A stretch of 64,000 bases of DNA from Cochleicola gelatinilyticus (GTDB lineage Bacteria; Bacteroidota; Bacteroidia; Flavobacteriales; Flavobacteriaceae): assembly GCF_001637325.1 (NCBI RefSeq), contig NZ_LRXL01000001.1, positions 1 through 64,000 on the forward strand, given 5' to 3'. The translations under genes were made by a program, and so were the position numbers. Each line of letters starts with the position of its first letter. Position 1 is the first letter of the stretch. Below the pieces are notes generated by a model. It was not told the DNA's origin, did not search any database, and saw only the letters and a list, made by a program, of their open reading frames with translations. Below are positions 30,800 through 39,725 of the stretch, piece after piece.

Positions 30800-32077
30800 T
30801 TAAATTTTCTGTTTTAAAAGTGAATTCCCTACCGCACACTCCAAGCAACGGTTTACGTCACAATACTGTTTTTTAAGCTGTAGCAGCGATTGCGACTCGA
30901 AGGCACTATTGGCTTTCACCCCAAGGTCCCCAAATTTTTTTAGAACTGCATTTACCTCTGGTTTTATTTCGGCAGCCAGTGTCATCATTTCTTCAGAAAC
31001 ATCTTTTCCATGAGTTCTATAATAATAAAATTTTAGTGGAATTACAGTATTTAATAGCAGCAAATCGACGGTGTTTTCCGTCAGCTTCTTTTTACGAGGG
31101 GAGGATACGGTGCCAAAATTAAAATGTGTGTCCCAATATTCTCCCGCAGATACAGCGAAAATCTCGTAATACTCCGAACGTGTTGTTGCTGAAAGTATTT
31201 CAGAAAAAAGTCCTTTTGTTTTTGAATACAGTACCCCAAGTTGAGACAACCGAATCGTAGGAAAATTTGAAGGTCGTAATCGAAAAAACTTTGGAGTTAT
31301 AACCGTGTTATTCTCAAGTTGAAACTTTTGCTTTAAATACCTATACTCCTTCTGAAGCGATCTATAATATCCATCTTCTTTTAAATCATGAAGCAGCCCC
31401 GCCTGCCCAAAAAGTAACGCTTCTAATACGAAAACCTCTCCCCTACATTTTTGCACGGTTTTAAAATGGGTTGCCTGTGCCATACTCAAAAAAGCTTCCC
31501 CATTAACTTTTTGCCCAAAATTTTTGCAAAGAAGCCGAAACAATACTTCCTCCCAATGATTCGAACAGCGTTCTGCTTCCTTTTTAATACGTTCGGTCTT
31601 CTGTTCTAAACGCTCGATAAACATTCGGTCCTGCCAATTCTTTAATATAAAACCATCAACCTGTTGTATATCATGTTCGCAATTAATCCAAGTATGTGGT
31701 TTTAAGAACAAATTTGAATAATAGTTTTTTGCTTCGGAAGAAATTAAAGAACCTATTTCTAAGGTAGGAATAAAGGTTCCATCATTTCGTATTATTTCGG
31801 CATCATGTTCGTAGACCACATGAAGAATCACCGTATCGTACTGCGCATCTTGTTCATGATTATGAACGTACCAATCTGAAGCTTTTACATGAATTTCAAC
31901 AGTTCCCGCCCAATGTTGATCACCAATTCGAATCTGAGCATTAAAAAAATCGGGGCCAGAATTAAAGTTATGTATCCCGGCTTGAATTATTTGAAGGGAT
32001 GTTCCAGAAGTAGTTTGTAACGCCCGTGCATCGAATTTCTGAAACTTCCACACATAGTGCAAGAAATCTTCTTTCAT
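30800..32077 (-). CDS. DUF2851 family protein
   Basis: A 425-residue cytoplasmic protein of a family typical of Bacteroidota. It begins KEDFLHYVWKFQKF and carries the conserved GIHNFNSGPDFFNAQIRIG, WAGTVEIHVKASDW and HVVYEHD segments, which resemble a nuclease-like beta core. The C-terminal part has several cysteines (YCDVNRCLECAVGNSLL) that might bind a metal. The function is unknown; I do not infer one. It is monocistronic between two short gaps. Confidence 0.88.
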   Translation of the reverse strand: MKEDFLHYVWKFQKFDARALQTTSGTSLQIIQAGIHNFNSGPDFFNAQIRIGDQHWAGTVEIHVKASDWYVHNHEQDAQYDTVILHVVYEHDAEIIRNDGTFIPTLEIGSLISSEAKNYYSNLFLKPHTWINCEHDIQQVDGFILKNWQDRMFIERLEQKTERIKKEAERCSNHWEEVLFRLLCKNFGQKVNGEAFLSMAQATHFKTVQKCRGEVFVLEALLFGQAGLLHDLKEDGYYRSLQKEYRYLKQKFQLENNTVITPKFFRLRPSNFPTIRLSQLGVLYSKTKGLFSEILSATTRSEYYEIFAVSAGEYWDTHFNFGTVSSPRKKKLTENTVDLLLLNTVIPLKFYYYRTHGKDVSEEMMTLAAEIKPEVNAVLKKFGDLGVKANSAFESQSLLQLKKQYCDVNRCLECAVGNSLLKQKI

Positions 32078-32206
32078 AAAACTATCGTATCACGGGGAGT
32101 GATGCTGATTTTTAAAAATATGAAAAACTGTTGAAAACAAATACCTTAAGGCAAAGAAAGAAAAACTAAGTCAGCTTTATAGAAGCCGAAGGGTATTACC
32201 AATTCG

Positions 32207-32578
32207 CTACTCACTGGTCTCCTTTTCTTTTGAAACATCTGAATCCTGTTCCACTTTCTCAGAAATGGTGTCTGCGAATAGGATTCGATTCCATTTTCGG
32301 AGTCTTCGGTTTAACAAAATAAATCGAGCGATGCCTACGGTAAGAAATACAACACAAACCACCAAAGCCACGTACCCTAACCACTGGATGGTTTTAAAAT
32401 CTTTTAATTGAAGTAATGCCAACCCTCCTAATAGCAAATACAATGAAGCACGAATGTACGCCAGTAACGTACGTTCATTTGCTAGTTTGGTTCGCTCTAG
32501 TGCAAGAATTTCTCTTGTATTTACTGGAACTGGCTTCGTACGTAAAAATCGAAATAATTTTTGAGCTCTTGTTTTCAT
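32207..32578 (-). CDS. DUF202 (YidH-like) membrane protein
   Basis: A 123-residue protein with the DUF202 hallmark ALERTKLANERTLLAYIRASL (residues about 25-45). Two hydrophobic spans follow (LYLLLGGLALLQL; LGYVALVVCVVFLTVGIARFI) with a basic loop and an acidic C-terminal tail. The family has no settled function. It follows the cysteine synthase gene, separated by a terminator hairpin. Confidence 0.9.
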   Translation of the reverse strand: MKTRAQKLFRFLRTKPVPVNTREILALERTKLANERTLLAYIRASLYLLLGGLALLQLKDFKTIQWLGYVALVVCVVFLTVGIARFILLNRRLRKWNRILFADTISEKVEQDSDVSKEKETSE

Positions 32579-32596
32579 CAGGTATAAAAATAAAAA

Positions 32597-32620
32597 AAAT
32601 CCCGCGTAATAGCGGGATTT
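32597..32620. terminator. Intrinsic terminator after the cysteine synthase gene
   Basis: AAATCCCGC and GCGGGATTT form a stem around a six-base loop, flanked by A-run and T-rich sequence on both sides. On the minus strand it ends the cysteine synthase transcript. Confidence 0.82.
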
Positions 32621-32644
32621 TAATGTTCTTATTAAAAAATAGAT

Positions 32645-33625
32645 TTAGTCGATATATCCCATTTTTCGCATCCAATCATCGTTGTACATTTTACCTACAT
32701 AACGACTTCCGTGATCGTGGAATAATACTACTACAACATCGTCTTTCTTAAAATGTTCTTTTAATTGATGAACTCCCTTCATGGCTGCGCCTGCTGAATT
32801 TCCTAAAAAGAATCCTTCTTCTTTCGATAGTTTCTGTGTCCAAACGGCAGCATCTTTATCGGTTACTTTTGTAAAGCCATCAATGATATCGAAATCTACA
32901 TTTTTAGGCAGAATGTCTTCTCCAATTCCTTCCGTTACATACGAATAGATCTCATTTTCGTCAAAGATCCCAGTTTCATGATACTTTTTAAAAACACTTC
33001 CGTAGGTGTCTATTCCCCAAATTTTAATGTCTGGATTTTTCTCTTTTAAATATTTCCCCACACCACTAATAGTTCCTCCAGTACCAACTCCTACTACAAA
33101 ATGAGTGACTTTACCATCGGTTTGTTTCCAAATTTCAGGACCTGTACTTTCGTAATGCGCTTTTCGGTTGCTTAAATTGTCATACTGATTTACATACCAA
33201 CTATTTGGTGTTTCTTCTGCTAGACGTTTTGAAGTAGAATAATACGAGCGTGGATCGTCCGGTTCAACGTCGGTTGGGCAAACAATTACTTCGCTTCCAA
33301 CGGCACGAAGAATATCCATTTTCTCCTTACTTTGTTTGTCGCTGATCACACAGATCATTTTATATCCTTTTACAATAGCGACTAATGCGAGCCCCATTCC
33401 AGTATTTCCACTAGTTCCTTCGATGATTGTACCCCCGGGTTTCAATCTTCCATCTGCTTCTGCATCTTCAATCATTTTCACCGCCATGCGATCTTTTACC
33501 GAGTTTCCTGGATTAAAAGTTTCGTATTTAGCAAGTACTAGCGCAGGAATGTCTTCTGCTAGTTTATTAATTTTAACTAGAGGTGTATTTCCTATAGTTC
33601 CTAAAATATTTTCTGCGTATTCCAT
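32645..33625 (-). CDS. PLP-dependent cysteine synthase family protein
   Basis: A 326-residue fold-type II PLP enzyme. The Schiff-base Lys44 lies in NPGNSVKDRMA, the phosphate-binding loop is GTGGTISG, and EGTSGNTGMG is the substrate loop. It may be an O-acetylserine sulfhydrylase or a cystathionine beta-synthase-like enzyme; the C-terminal CBS domains of animal CBS are absent. I chose the ATG at 33625 (MEYAENILGTIGNTPLVKI), the usual family start, over a frame nine codons longer. The substrate remains open because no sulfur-metabolism genes adjoin it. Confidence 0.92.
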   Translation of the reverse strand: MEYAENILGTIGNTPLVKINKLAEDIPALVLAKYETFNPGNSVKDRMAVKMIEDAEADGRLKPGGTIIEGTSGNTGMGLALVAIVKGYKMICVISDKQSKEKMDILRAVGSEVIVCPTDVEPDDPRSYYSTSKRLAEETPNSWYVNQYDNLSNRKAHYESTGPEIWKQTDGKVTHFVVGVGTGGTISGVGKYLKEKNPDIKIWGIDTYGSVFKKYHETGIFDENEIYSYVTEGIGEDILPKNVDFDIIDGFTKVTDKDAAVWTQKLSKEEGFFLGNSAGAAMKGVHQLKEHFKKDDVVVVLFHDHGSRYVGKMYNDDWMRKMGYID

Positions 33626-33741
33626 AGTATTTTTTAAATATTTAACCTTCATAGTACCATGAAAGTTTGCGGCTGCAAAGATACTGTTTAGGAACGATTT
33701 CTAAAAACATCCTGCTTGCTGTATAAAGATCTCTATTGGTT

Positions 33742-34365
33742 TTAGAAGCGATACCCTATTCCCACTTCAAAAAGGTATACATTGGTGAGTTCAAACTCTT
33801 GCTTGTCATCTTTGTAACTCTGAAATTGGTCTCCTTGAGTTTTTAATCCGACTGAAATACTTAAATGTTCTGTAAAATATTTTTTTATTCCAATATCTGC
33901 AACTAGTCCGAAGTTAAAACCAAGGCCTTTTATTTTATCATCCTGTCCACTTATTTCATTTTCAACAGTAGCACTATAAAGGTATGAGCCGTATCCTCCA
34001 AACGAAACAAAGTAAGAGAACCCACTTTCAAAATCTCCAGAATAACGTGCTGTGACGGGAAGTTGTAATGAGTTATTCGTTATAAATGACTGTAAACCTT
34101 GAGTATCGTTATAACTTGCTCGTACGTGTTGGTTTGTAATTCCAGTAATGAGCGAAAAACTGTTGCTTACGACAAACTCTTTGCCAATAAAACCTCCTGC
34201 TACATTGGCATTAACTTTAAAAGATTTTTTAGCTGTCAATGTTGCGTTTCCGAAGTAAGCCGTAAAGATCCATTCTCCTTTTTTTTCTTTAAGAGCAGCT
34301 TCTGGTTGTTGCGAAAAAGCTTCAGTAATGCATAATAACAAAAAGACGAGAATGAAATATTTCAT
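33742..34365 (-). CDS. Outer-membrane beta-barrel protein
   Basis: A 207-residue exported protein with a signal peptide (YFILVFLLLCITEAFSQQ). Alternating strands follow (ANVAGGFIGKEFVVSNSFSLITG, YFVSFGGYGSYLY) and the C-terminus is an aromatic strand (VYLFEVGIGYRF), the pattern of an OMP_b-brl/PorT-like barrel. No partner is encoded nearby and the function is unknown. Confidence 0.8.
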   Translation of the reverse strand: MKYFILVFLLLCITEAFSQQPEAALKEKKGEWIFTAYFGNATLTAKKSFKVNANVAGGFIGKEFVVSNSFSLITGITNQHVRASYNDTQGLQSFITNNSLQLPVTARYSGDFESGFSYFVSFGGYGSYLYSATVENEISGQDDKIKGLGFNFGLVADIGIKKYFTEHLSISVGLKTQGDQFQSYKDDKQEFELTNVYLFEVGIGYRF

Positions 34366-34407
34366 ATGAAAACAGTATAATTAAGGTGTATTCCGAAGCC
34401 AACAAAA

Positions 34408-35643
34408 TCATTCAAATCGAATGGCTTTTACTGGAGAAATTTTAGAAATGATGAACGAAGGAATCAACAACATGATCAAGCACAATAAAAAAGTTCCTGC
34501 ATTAAGAATTAGAATATAGCCAATTTCTAAATGCACGGGTGCTTCTGTCACGTAATAGGTATTAGGATCTAATGGAAATAGCTTGGCGTATTTCTGAATG
34601 AGTAAACCTCCAATTCCTATCACATTTCCCCAAAATATTCCCACTCCAATAAGATACATTGCGTTGTACAAGAACACCTTTCGGATGCTCCAATCGCTTG
34701 TTCCTAAAGCTTTCAGAATTCCAATCATCTGTGTGCGCTCTAAAATAAGAACGAGCAATGCTGTAATCATGTTTATTCCCGCAACGAGAATCATAATCCC
34801 AATGATCAACGCAACATTAAAATCGAAAAGATCCAGCCATTCGAAAATATTAAGGTATTTATCGCGAATGGTTTGCGAATCGAGCGTACTCCCAATTTCG
34901 GTATACACTTTATTTCCAACTTCGTTGATCTTATCGAAATCGGTAACAAATACCTCAAAAGCACCAATTTGGTCCTTCTCCCATTTATTTAGTCGCTGCA
35001 CATGACGAATATCTGCAATAATAAACTGTTCGTCAAATTGTTGAAAACCGCTGTTGTAAATCCCGATAATTGTAAACCCTCTGCTACGCGGTTCTTTATT
35101 TGTGTCGTCGTTAAGAAAGAAAGTAACAACTTTATCTCCCAACTGAAATCCAAGTCGATTGGCGAGAAATGTAGACATCAAGATTTCGTCGTTGAGACCG
35201 CTGTTGTAATTGGGGAGCCTACCTTCTATTAAAAAATCTTCGAAAGAGGACCAGTCATAATCGGTGCCTACTCCCTTAACTACAACGCCTTCAAAATCGG
35301 TAGGAGTTCGAATTACGCCTCCCTTTGCTGCCGTGATCTGAATATGTTTAATCCCCTCCACATTTTTAAATTCGGGATAAAAATCCTGTTCTATCGAAAT
35401 AGGAATTTGCGAATCGTCGGAATAATTAGTGTCGAAATTGGTAATTACAATGTCACCATTAAAAGCAGAAACCTTTTCACGAATCTTTTTTTGCAACCCC
35501 ATGCTAGTTGCTATGGTTACCAACATCATAATAATCCCCAATGCAATAGCGGTAATTGCTATTTTTATTATTGGAGCCGAAATACTACTTTTATAATCTT
35601 TAGCGGCGATAATGCGGCGAGCGACAAAAAATTCGAAATTCAC
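34408..35643 (-). CDS. LolC/E-like ABC transporter permease
   Basis: A 411-residue permease of the FtsX-like/MacB family, probably acting with a LolD-type ATPase encoded elsewhere to move lipoproteins to the outer membrane. The N-terminal cytoplasmic segment (NFEFFVARRIIAAKDYKSS) leads into one span, a periplasmic MacB-like domain, then three C-terminal spans (LIIGIMILVAGINMITALLVLILERT motif). I chose a GTG start at 35643; an ATG at 35670 is possible but would overlap the divergent gene. The start is ten bases from the divergent start codon. Confidence 0.85.
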   Translation of the reverse strand: MNFEFFVARRIIAAKDYKSSISAPIIKIAITAIALGIIMMLVTIATSMGLQKKIREKVSAFNGDIVITNFDTNYSDDSQIPISIEQDFYPEFKNVEGIKHIQITAAKGGVIRTPTDFEGVVVKGVGTDYDWSSFEDFLIEGRLPNYNSGLNDEILMSTFLANRLGFQLGDKVVTFFLNDDTNKEPRSRGFTIIGIYNSGFQQFDEQFIIADIRHVQRLNKWEKDQIGAFEVFVTDFDKINEVGNKVYTEIGSTLDSQTIRDKYLNIFEWLDLFDFNVALIIGIMILVAGINMITALLVLILERTQMIGILKALGTSDWSIRKVFLYNAMYLIGVGIFWGNVIGIGGLLIQKYAKLFPLDPNTYYVTEAPVHLEIGYILILNAGTFLLCLIMLLIPSFIISKISPVKAIRFE

Positions 35644-35653
35644 AGACGTTGGT

Positions 35654-36970
35654 ATGAGATTAACAAGCATCAAAAATACAATAATCGTAACGCTTTTCAT
35701 TTGTTTTTCTTGCGGAAGCACCGTTACCGAAAAAGAAGCAATGCAAAAAGCTCCTTTAGAGCAACTCATCGAGACCGGAAAAGCAGTCACCGAAGACAAT
35801 GCGCGTGATCTAGATCGTGAAAAAGACAAGATCTTAATGCTTGGCATGCAGCGAACCGATATTTATTTACCCATGCTTAAAGGGAAATCGGTTGGAGTTG
35901 TCGCTAACCAGACATCACGCGCCGTGGTAAAACAATTGGTATATCCACCCGATGGTAAAGCATATGTTAAAGATCGTAATCTACATTTGGTCGATTACTT
36001 GGTTAGCGAAGAAGTTTCTGTACAAACCGTATTTGCACCCGAACATGGTTTTAGGGGTACCGCAGATGCTGGTGAAATGGTTAAAGACGGCATCGATTCG
36101 AAAACAGGAATCCCTATTGTTTCACTTTATGGAAAAAACAAAAAACCCAATGCCGAACAGTTAAAAGGTATCGATGTGCTATTATTCGATATACAGGATG
36201 TGGGCGCTCGTTTTTACACCTATATTTCGACGTTGCATTATGTCATGGAAGCCGCCGCAGAAGCTAGCATACCAGTGATTGTTTTAGATCGTCCTAATCC
36301 TAACGGACATTACATCGATGGCCCCATCATGGAACCGCAACACACAAGCTTTGTTGGCATGCACCCCATCCCTGTAGTGCATGGAATGACGATAGGAGAA
36401 TATGCAAAAATGATTCAAGGTGAAGACTGGTTAAAAACTGCAAAAAAATGCGATCTTACGGTGATTAAAATGGAGAATTACAACCATGAACTTTCCTATT
36501 CATTACCTATAAAACCTTCTCCAAACTTGCCTAACGATACAGCGATTACCCTCTACCCAAGCCTTTGTTTTTTTGAAGGAACCTTTGTAAGTGCTGGTCG
36601 TGGTACCGAAATGCAATTTCAAATCTTTGGAGCCCCTTCTTTTTCTTCGGAAAAGTATTCATTCACGTTTACACCTCAAGCCAACGAAGGAGCTAAGCAC
36701 CCTAAATTTAAGGGAGAACAATGCTTCGGAAAAGACCTTCGGAAGGAATCTCGCCAGTCTCAAATTAATCTAGATTGGTTGATTGAAGCCTATAAGAACA
36801 GCACGAAAAAATCTGAATTTTTCAATAACTTCTTCGTTAAATTAGCAGGAACAGAAAAACTTCAGCAACAAATTGAAGCTGGAAATACTTCCGAAGAAAT
36901 AATACAAAGCTGGAAGGCGGGATTGGCAACATATAATACGATGCGAAAGCCATATTTGTTATATGAGTAA
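35654..36970 (+). CDS. NamZ-type (DUF1343) exo-beta-N-acetylmuramidase lipoprotein
   Basis: A 438-residue protein of the DUF1343 family, whose characterised members (B. subtilis NamZ) release N-acetylmuramic acid from peptidoglycan fragments. Motifs: GVVANQTSRA, APEHGFRGTADAGE, DIQDVGARFYTYI and LDRPNPNGHYIDGP, then VVHGMTIGEY. The N-terminus looks like a lipoprotein signal (TIIVTLFICFSCGS), placing it in the periplasm. I chose the ATG at 35654; a frame from 35612 adds 14 residues before the signal. Peptidoglycan recycling is inferred from the family. Confidence 0.87.
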   Translation: MRLTSIKNTIIVTLFICFSCGSTVTEKEAMQKAPLEQLIETGKAVTEDNARDLDREKDKILMLGMQRTDIYLPMLKGKSVGVVANQTSRAVVKQLVYPPDGKAYVKDRNLHLVDYLVSEEVSVQTVFAPEHGFRGTADAGEMVKDGIDSKTGIPIVSLYGKNKKPNAEQLKGIDVLLFDIQDVGARFYTYISTLHYVMEAAAEASIPVIVLDRPNPNGHYIDGPIMEPQHTSFVGMHPIPVVHGMTIGEYAKMIQGEDWLKTAKKCDLTVIKMENYNHELSYSLPIKPSPNLPNDTAITLYPSLCFFEGTFVSAGRGTEMQFQIFGAPSFSSEKYSFTFTPQANEGAKHPKFKGEQCFGKDLRKESRQSQINLDWLIEAYKNSTKKSEFFNNFFVKLAGTEKLQQQIEAGNTSEEIIQSWKAGLATYNTMRKPYLLYE

Positions 36971-36990
36971 CTCGCATCTAACTACATATT

Positions 36991-37533
36991 ATGGAAGTAA
37001 TTAAAATACTTTTCTTTGTATTAGGCACTTTTTTTGGCGTCGAAAATAGTGAGTTTGCAGCAGAGAAAACAACGGTTACTCATGCTGCAGAAGATAAAAC
37101 CATTCGCATTGTTCAAGAAGGTCTATTTGCAATTATGAAAAACGAAAAGGATAGCATACGAATATACCAAGAAGTAATTGCTATTTCAAAAGGTGAAAAA
37201 CATTGGGACTCAGAATTAAAAAATCTTAGAGCGAAATCTTTAACTTTCTTTACCACTCCAGAAAGTTTGTTAAATGTAGAAATCGTATTCACATATAAAA
37301 ACAAAGAGGACATGAGTGGTCTTTCTTTAGATATTGATAGAGAAGGAAACTTTTCAATTATTAATATACCCGATTGGAACTTGAAATCTGAAGACGGATA
37401 TAAAGATGGAAATTATTGGAATTTTAAATCCAATAAAGATTTCACATTTACCCTCGAACCCTTTAAAGAAATGCCTGATAACTACAAACCTTACGTAAAA
37501 AAATTACAATTAGTTAAACAAATGCTACATTGA
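36991..37533 (+). CDS. Hypothetical exported protein
   Basis: A 180-residue protein I do not recognise. An N-terminal hydrophobic stretch (IKILFFVLGTFFG) suggests export, although no clear cleavage site follows. The body is rich in charged residues and predicted strands (SLTFFTTPESLLNVEIVFTY, FTFTLEPFKEMPDNYKPYV). It lies 20 bp after the muramidase gene and its TGA overlaps the TTG start of the next gene, so it belongs to a small plus-strand operon. Confidence 0.6.
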   Translation: MEVIKILFFVLGTFFGVENSEFAAEKTTVTHAAEDKTIRIVQEGLFAIMKNEKDSIRIYQEVIAISKGEKHWDSELKNLRAKSLTFFTTPESLLNVEIVFTYKNKEDMSGLSLDIDREGNFSIINIPDWNLKSEDGYKDGNYWNFKSNKDFTFTLEPFKEMPDNYKPYVKKLQLVKQMLH

Positions 37534-37856
37534 ATTGGATCTTATTAATTATTGCGGGACTATTTGAGGTTGCTTTCGCTGCATGCCTTGGAAAAGCAAA
37601 ACAGGCTTCGGGAATACAGAAGATCTATTGGTATATCGCATTTGCGGTTTGTTTGTTCGTAAGTATGTATTTGCTTATAAAAGCAACTCAAGAAATCCCT
37701 ATTGGGACCGCCTATGCAGTATGGACAGGAATTGGCGCCGTAGGAACTGTCCTTGTCGGAATTCTGGTATTTAAAGAGCCTCCAACATTTTGGAGAATGT
37801 TTTTCATTAGTACATTAATTGCCTCTATCGTTGGATTAAAAATCGTTTCTAATTAA
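37530..37856 (+). CDS. sugE: Small multidrug resistance family exporter, Gdx/SugE type
   Basis: A 108-residue protein with four transmembrane helices and the proton/substrate-binding Glu13 (GLFEVAFA). The segment GTAYAVWTGIGAVGT, close to that of the E. coli guanidinium exporter Gdx rather than EmrE, points to the Gdx subtype. It starts with TTG at 37530, overlapping the upstream TGA as TTGA; an in-frame ATG is not available before the first helix. Guanidinium export is inferred; no guanidine riboswitch was noticed upstream. Confidence 0.85.
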   Translation: MNWILLIIAGLFEVAFAACLGKAKQASGIQKIYWYIAFAVCLFVSMYLLIKATQEIPIGTAYAVWTGIGAVGTVLVGILVFKEPPTFWRMFFISTLIASIVGLKIVSN

Positions 37857-37868
37857 CAGTAAAAATTT

Positions 37869-38363
37869 TTATAAATTCACTCTACGCTTCATCTCCTCCA
37901 CAATATTAAAAGCAGCAGGGCAAATAGCTACATTTTTTAGGGTAAGATTAGAAATCTGTTGAAATTTCCTGCGATCGGTATGGGGAAATTCTCTACATGC
38001 TTTTGGGCGTACTTCATAGATACTACAGTAATTATCTGCACCCAGAAATGTACACGGAACCTCTTGCAGCACATAATCGTTCTCTTCATCCACTTGCAAA
38101 TACGTTTTAATAAACTGTTGGGGTTTCATTCTAAAATGTTTTGAAATACGCTCCACATCCTTATCGGTAAAAAGTGGCCCTGTAGTTTTGCAACAATTAG
38201 CACAAGTTAGACAATCGGTTCTTTCAAATTCGGCATCGTGCAATTCGACCATTAAAACATCCAGATTTTTAGGAGGTTTTTTCTTTAGTTTTGTAAAGAA
38301 CTTTTTGTTTTCAGTATGTGTATCTTTGGCGCGTCGCGGAAGATCTTTTAACACTTCATCCAT
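37869..38363 (-). CDS. YkgJ family cysteine-cluster protein
   Basis: A 164-residue protein with the cluster CLTCANCC near residues 56-63 and CTFLGADNYCSIYEVRPKACREFP near 104-127. A last Cys lies in AICPAAF. Eight cysteines in this pattern suggest zinc or an iron-sulfur cluster. The biochemical role of the family is unknown. It converges with the exporter gene, 12 bp apart. Confidence 0.87.
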   Translation of the reverse strand: MDEVLKDLPRRAKDTHTENKKFFTKLKKKPPKNLDVLMVELHDAEFERTDCLTCANCCKTTGPLFTDKDVERISKHFRMKPQQFIKTYLQVDEENDYVLQEVPCTFLGADNYCSIYEVRPKACREFPHTDRRKFQQISNLTLKNVAICPAAFNIVEEMKRRVNL

Positions 38364-38447
38364 GATTCAAAAATACACTTTTTTTGATTTGCAGAATAGA
38401 GTACTACTAAAGGAATACAGGTTCCTGTTTAACTTTTTAATTTTATC

Positions 38448-39155
38448 ATGAAAGACCTCCTCGGGAAAGCGATGCTAGATTTTTATCACGGGAAAGACAC
38501 CGAAAAACTCATCACCGAAACCAACATAAGTGACGCAGACGAGTTGCCGTTACCCTATTTATTTCGAAGCTATTCTGAAATGCCCTTAATTGAGCAGAAA
38601 GCACTTGAGTTGTGCAAAGGTCATGTGTTGGATGTGGGCTGTGGAGCTGGAAGCCATTCGTTATACCTTCAGAAAAAAAACCACGATGTAACTGCGATAG
38701 ACATTTCAGAAGGAGCGTGTGAGGTTGCCCGTTTACGAGGCGTTCAAAACGTAATAAAAACTTCAATATTAGCATTGAAAGAACCTAAATTCGACACCAT
38801 CTTAATATTAATGAATGGTACTGGGATTTTTGGAACCCTATCTGAAACCGCAACCTATCTGAAACATTTAAGGTCATTATTAAAACCTAATGGACAGATC
38901 TTAATAGATAGTAGTGATCTTCAATATATGTATGACACATCGAAGGAAGGTGGTATTTGGGTTCCGCAGGATCGGTATTACGGAGAACTTGAATTTACAT
39001 TATCTTATAAAGGCGAAACAAGTGAATCTTTTCCATGGCTTTATCTCGATGAGAGAATTTTTGAAACAGCCGCAATAGCTTCAGGATTTATATTTGAAGT
39101 TATCGTACAAGGTGAAAATTTTGACTATCTCACTAAACTTAGTGCCCCGGCGTAA
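38448..39155 (+). CDS. Class I SAM-dependent methyltransferase
   Basis: A 235-residue cytoplasmic enzyme. The SAM-binding motif I is VLDVGCGAGSHSLYL (near residues 61-75) and motif II VTAIDISEGACEVAR follows. Motif III is FDTILILMNGTGIFG. The substrate is unknown. Its 3' end overlaps that of the next, opposite-strand gene by 17 bp. Confidence 0.88.
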   Translation: MKDLLGKAMLDFYHGKDTEKLITETNISDADELPLPYLFRSYSEMPLIEQKALELCKGHVLDVGCGAGSHSLYLQKKNHDVTAIDISEGACEVARLRGVQNVIKTSILALKEPKFDTILILMNGTGIFGTLSETATYLKHLRSLLKPNGQILIDSSDLQYMYDTSKEGGIWVPQDRYYGELEFTLSYKGETSESFPWLYLDERIFETAAIASGFIFEVIVQGENFDYLTKLSAPA

Positions 39156-39678
39156 AACCTTTGGCTGCTAGAGCGTCGATGGTATTGGTAAAAAGATCTC
39201 GGCTCCAATATTCCGATATTTGCGAAATATCTGTAGCCAGTGCTTGTCGGGATTGTTTGATTTTTTTCCCTACTTCACTATTATAAAAAGAATTAATAAA
39301 AACCTGTTCTGCTTCAGATAAGGAAGCTTGATCAAATAGCATTTTTTGCGCAGCATCAGATTCATAAAAAGCGATCATTTCGGCGATGTCATTTTCAGAA
39401 AAATGTTTCCGATAGGCAGAGGCTAACAAGGTTAATACTTCTCCTACAGCTTCAGCTTTATTGTTTTTTAAAGTTTGCCATTCGGTAGGTGGCACTTTAC
39501 TGTCTGCAAATTGCTGCTGTAACATTGTAAGCATCTGGTCGTACGCATTATCGTATTGAGAAGTTGTTCCGTTTATAGACAGATACTTAACGATGTCTTG
39601 TTGGAAAGCATCTTCTTGCCCTGAAACTGTAAAAGAAAGTGCACAGAAAAGCGTTAAAAAGAAAGACCGGATTTTCAT
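39139..39678 (-). CDS. DUF2059 domain exported protein
   Basis: A 179-residue helical protein with a signal peptide (FFLTLFCALSFTVSGQ). The DUF2059 pattern is seen: YDQMLTMLQQQF, then a helix ending AEMIAFYESDAAQKML near residues 98-113. The role is unknown and the protein is probably periplasmic. Tail-to-tail overlap with the methyltransferase gene. Confidence 0.83.
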   Translation of the reverse strand: MKIRSFFLTLFCALSFTVSGQEDAFQQDIVKYLSINGTTSQYDNAYDQMLTMLQQQFADSKVPPTEWQTLKNNKAEAVGEVLTLLASAYRKHFSENDIAEMIAFYESDAAQKMLFDQASLSEAEQVFINSFYNSEVGKKIKQSRQALATDISQISEYWSRDLFTNTIDALAAKGFTPGH

Positions 39679-39725
39679 AATGGGTATTTATCAGTTATGT
39701 TTGTCAAAAATACAAAAATTACGCC

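Noticed and set aside
35344-35808. 154-codon plus-strand frame antisense to the permease gene
   Set aside because: It overlaps both well-supported genes and is basic, low-complexity and without motifs.
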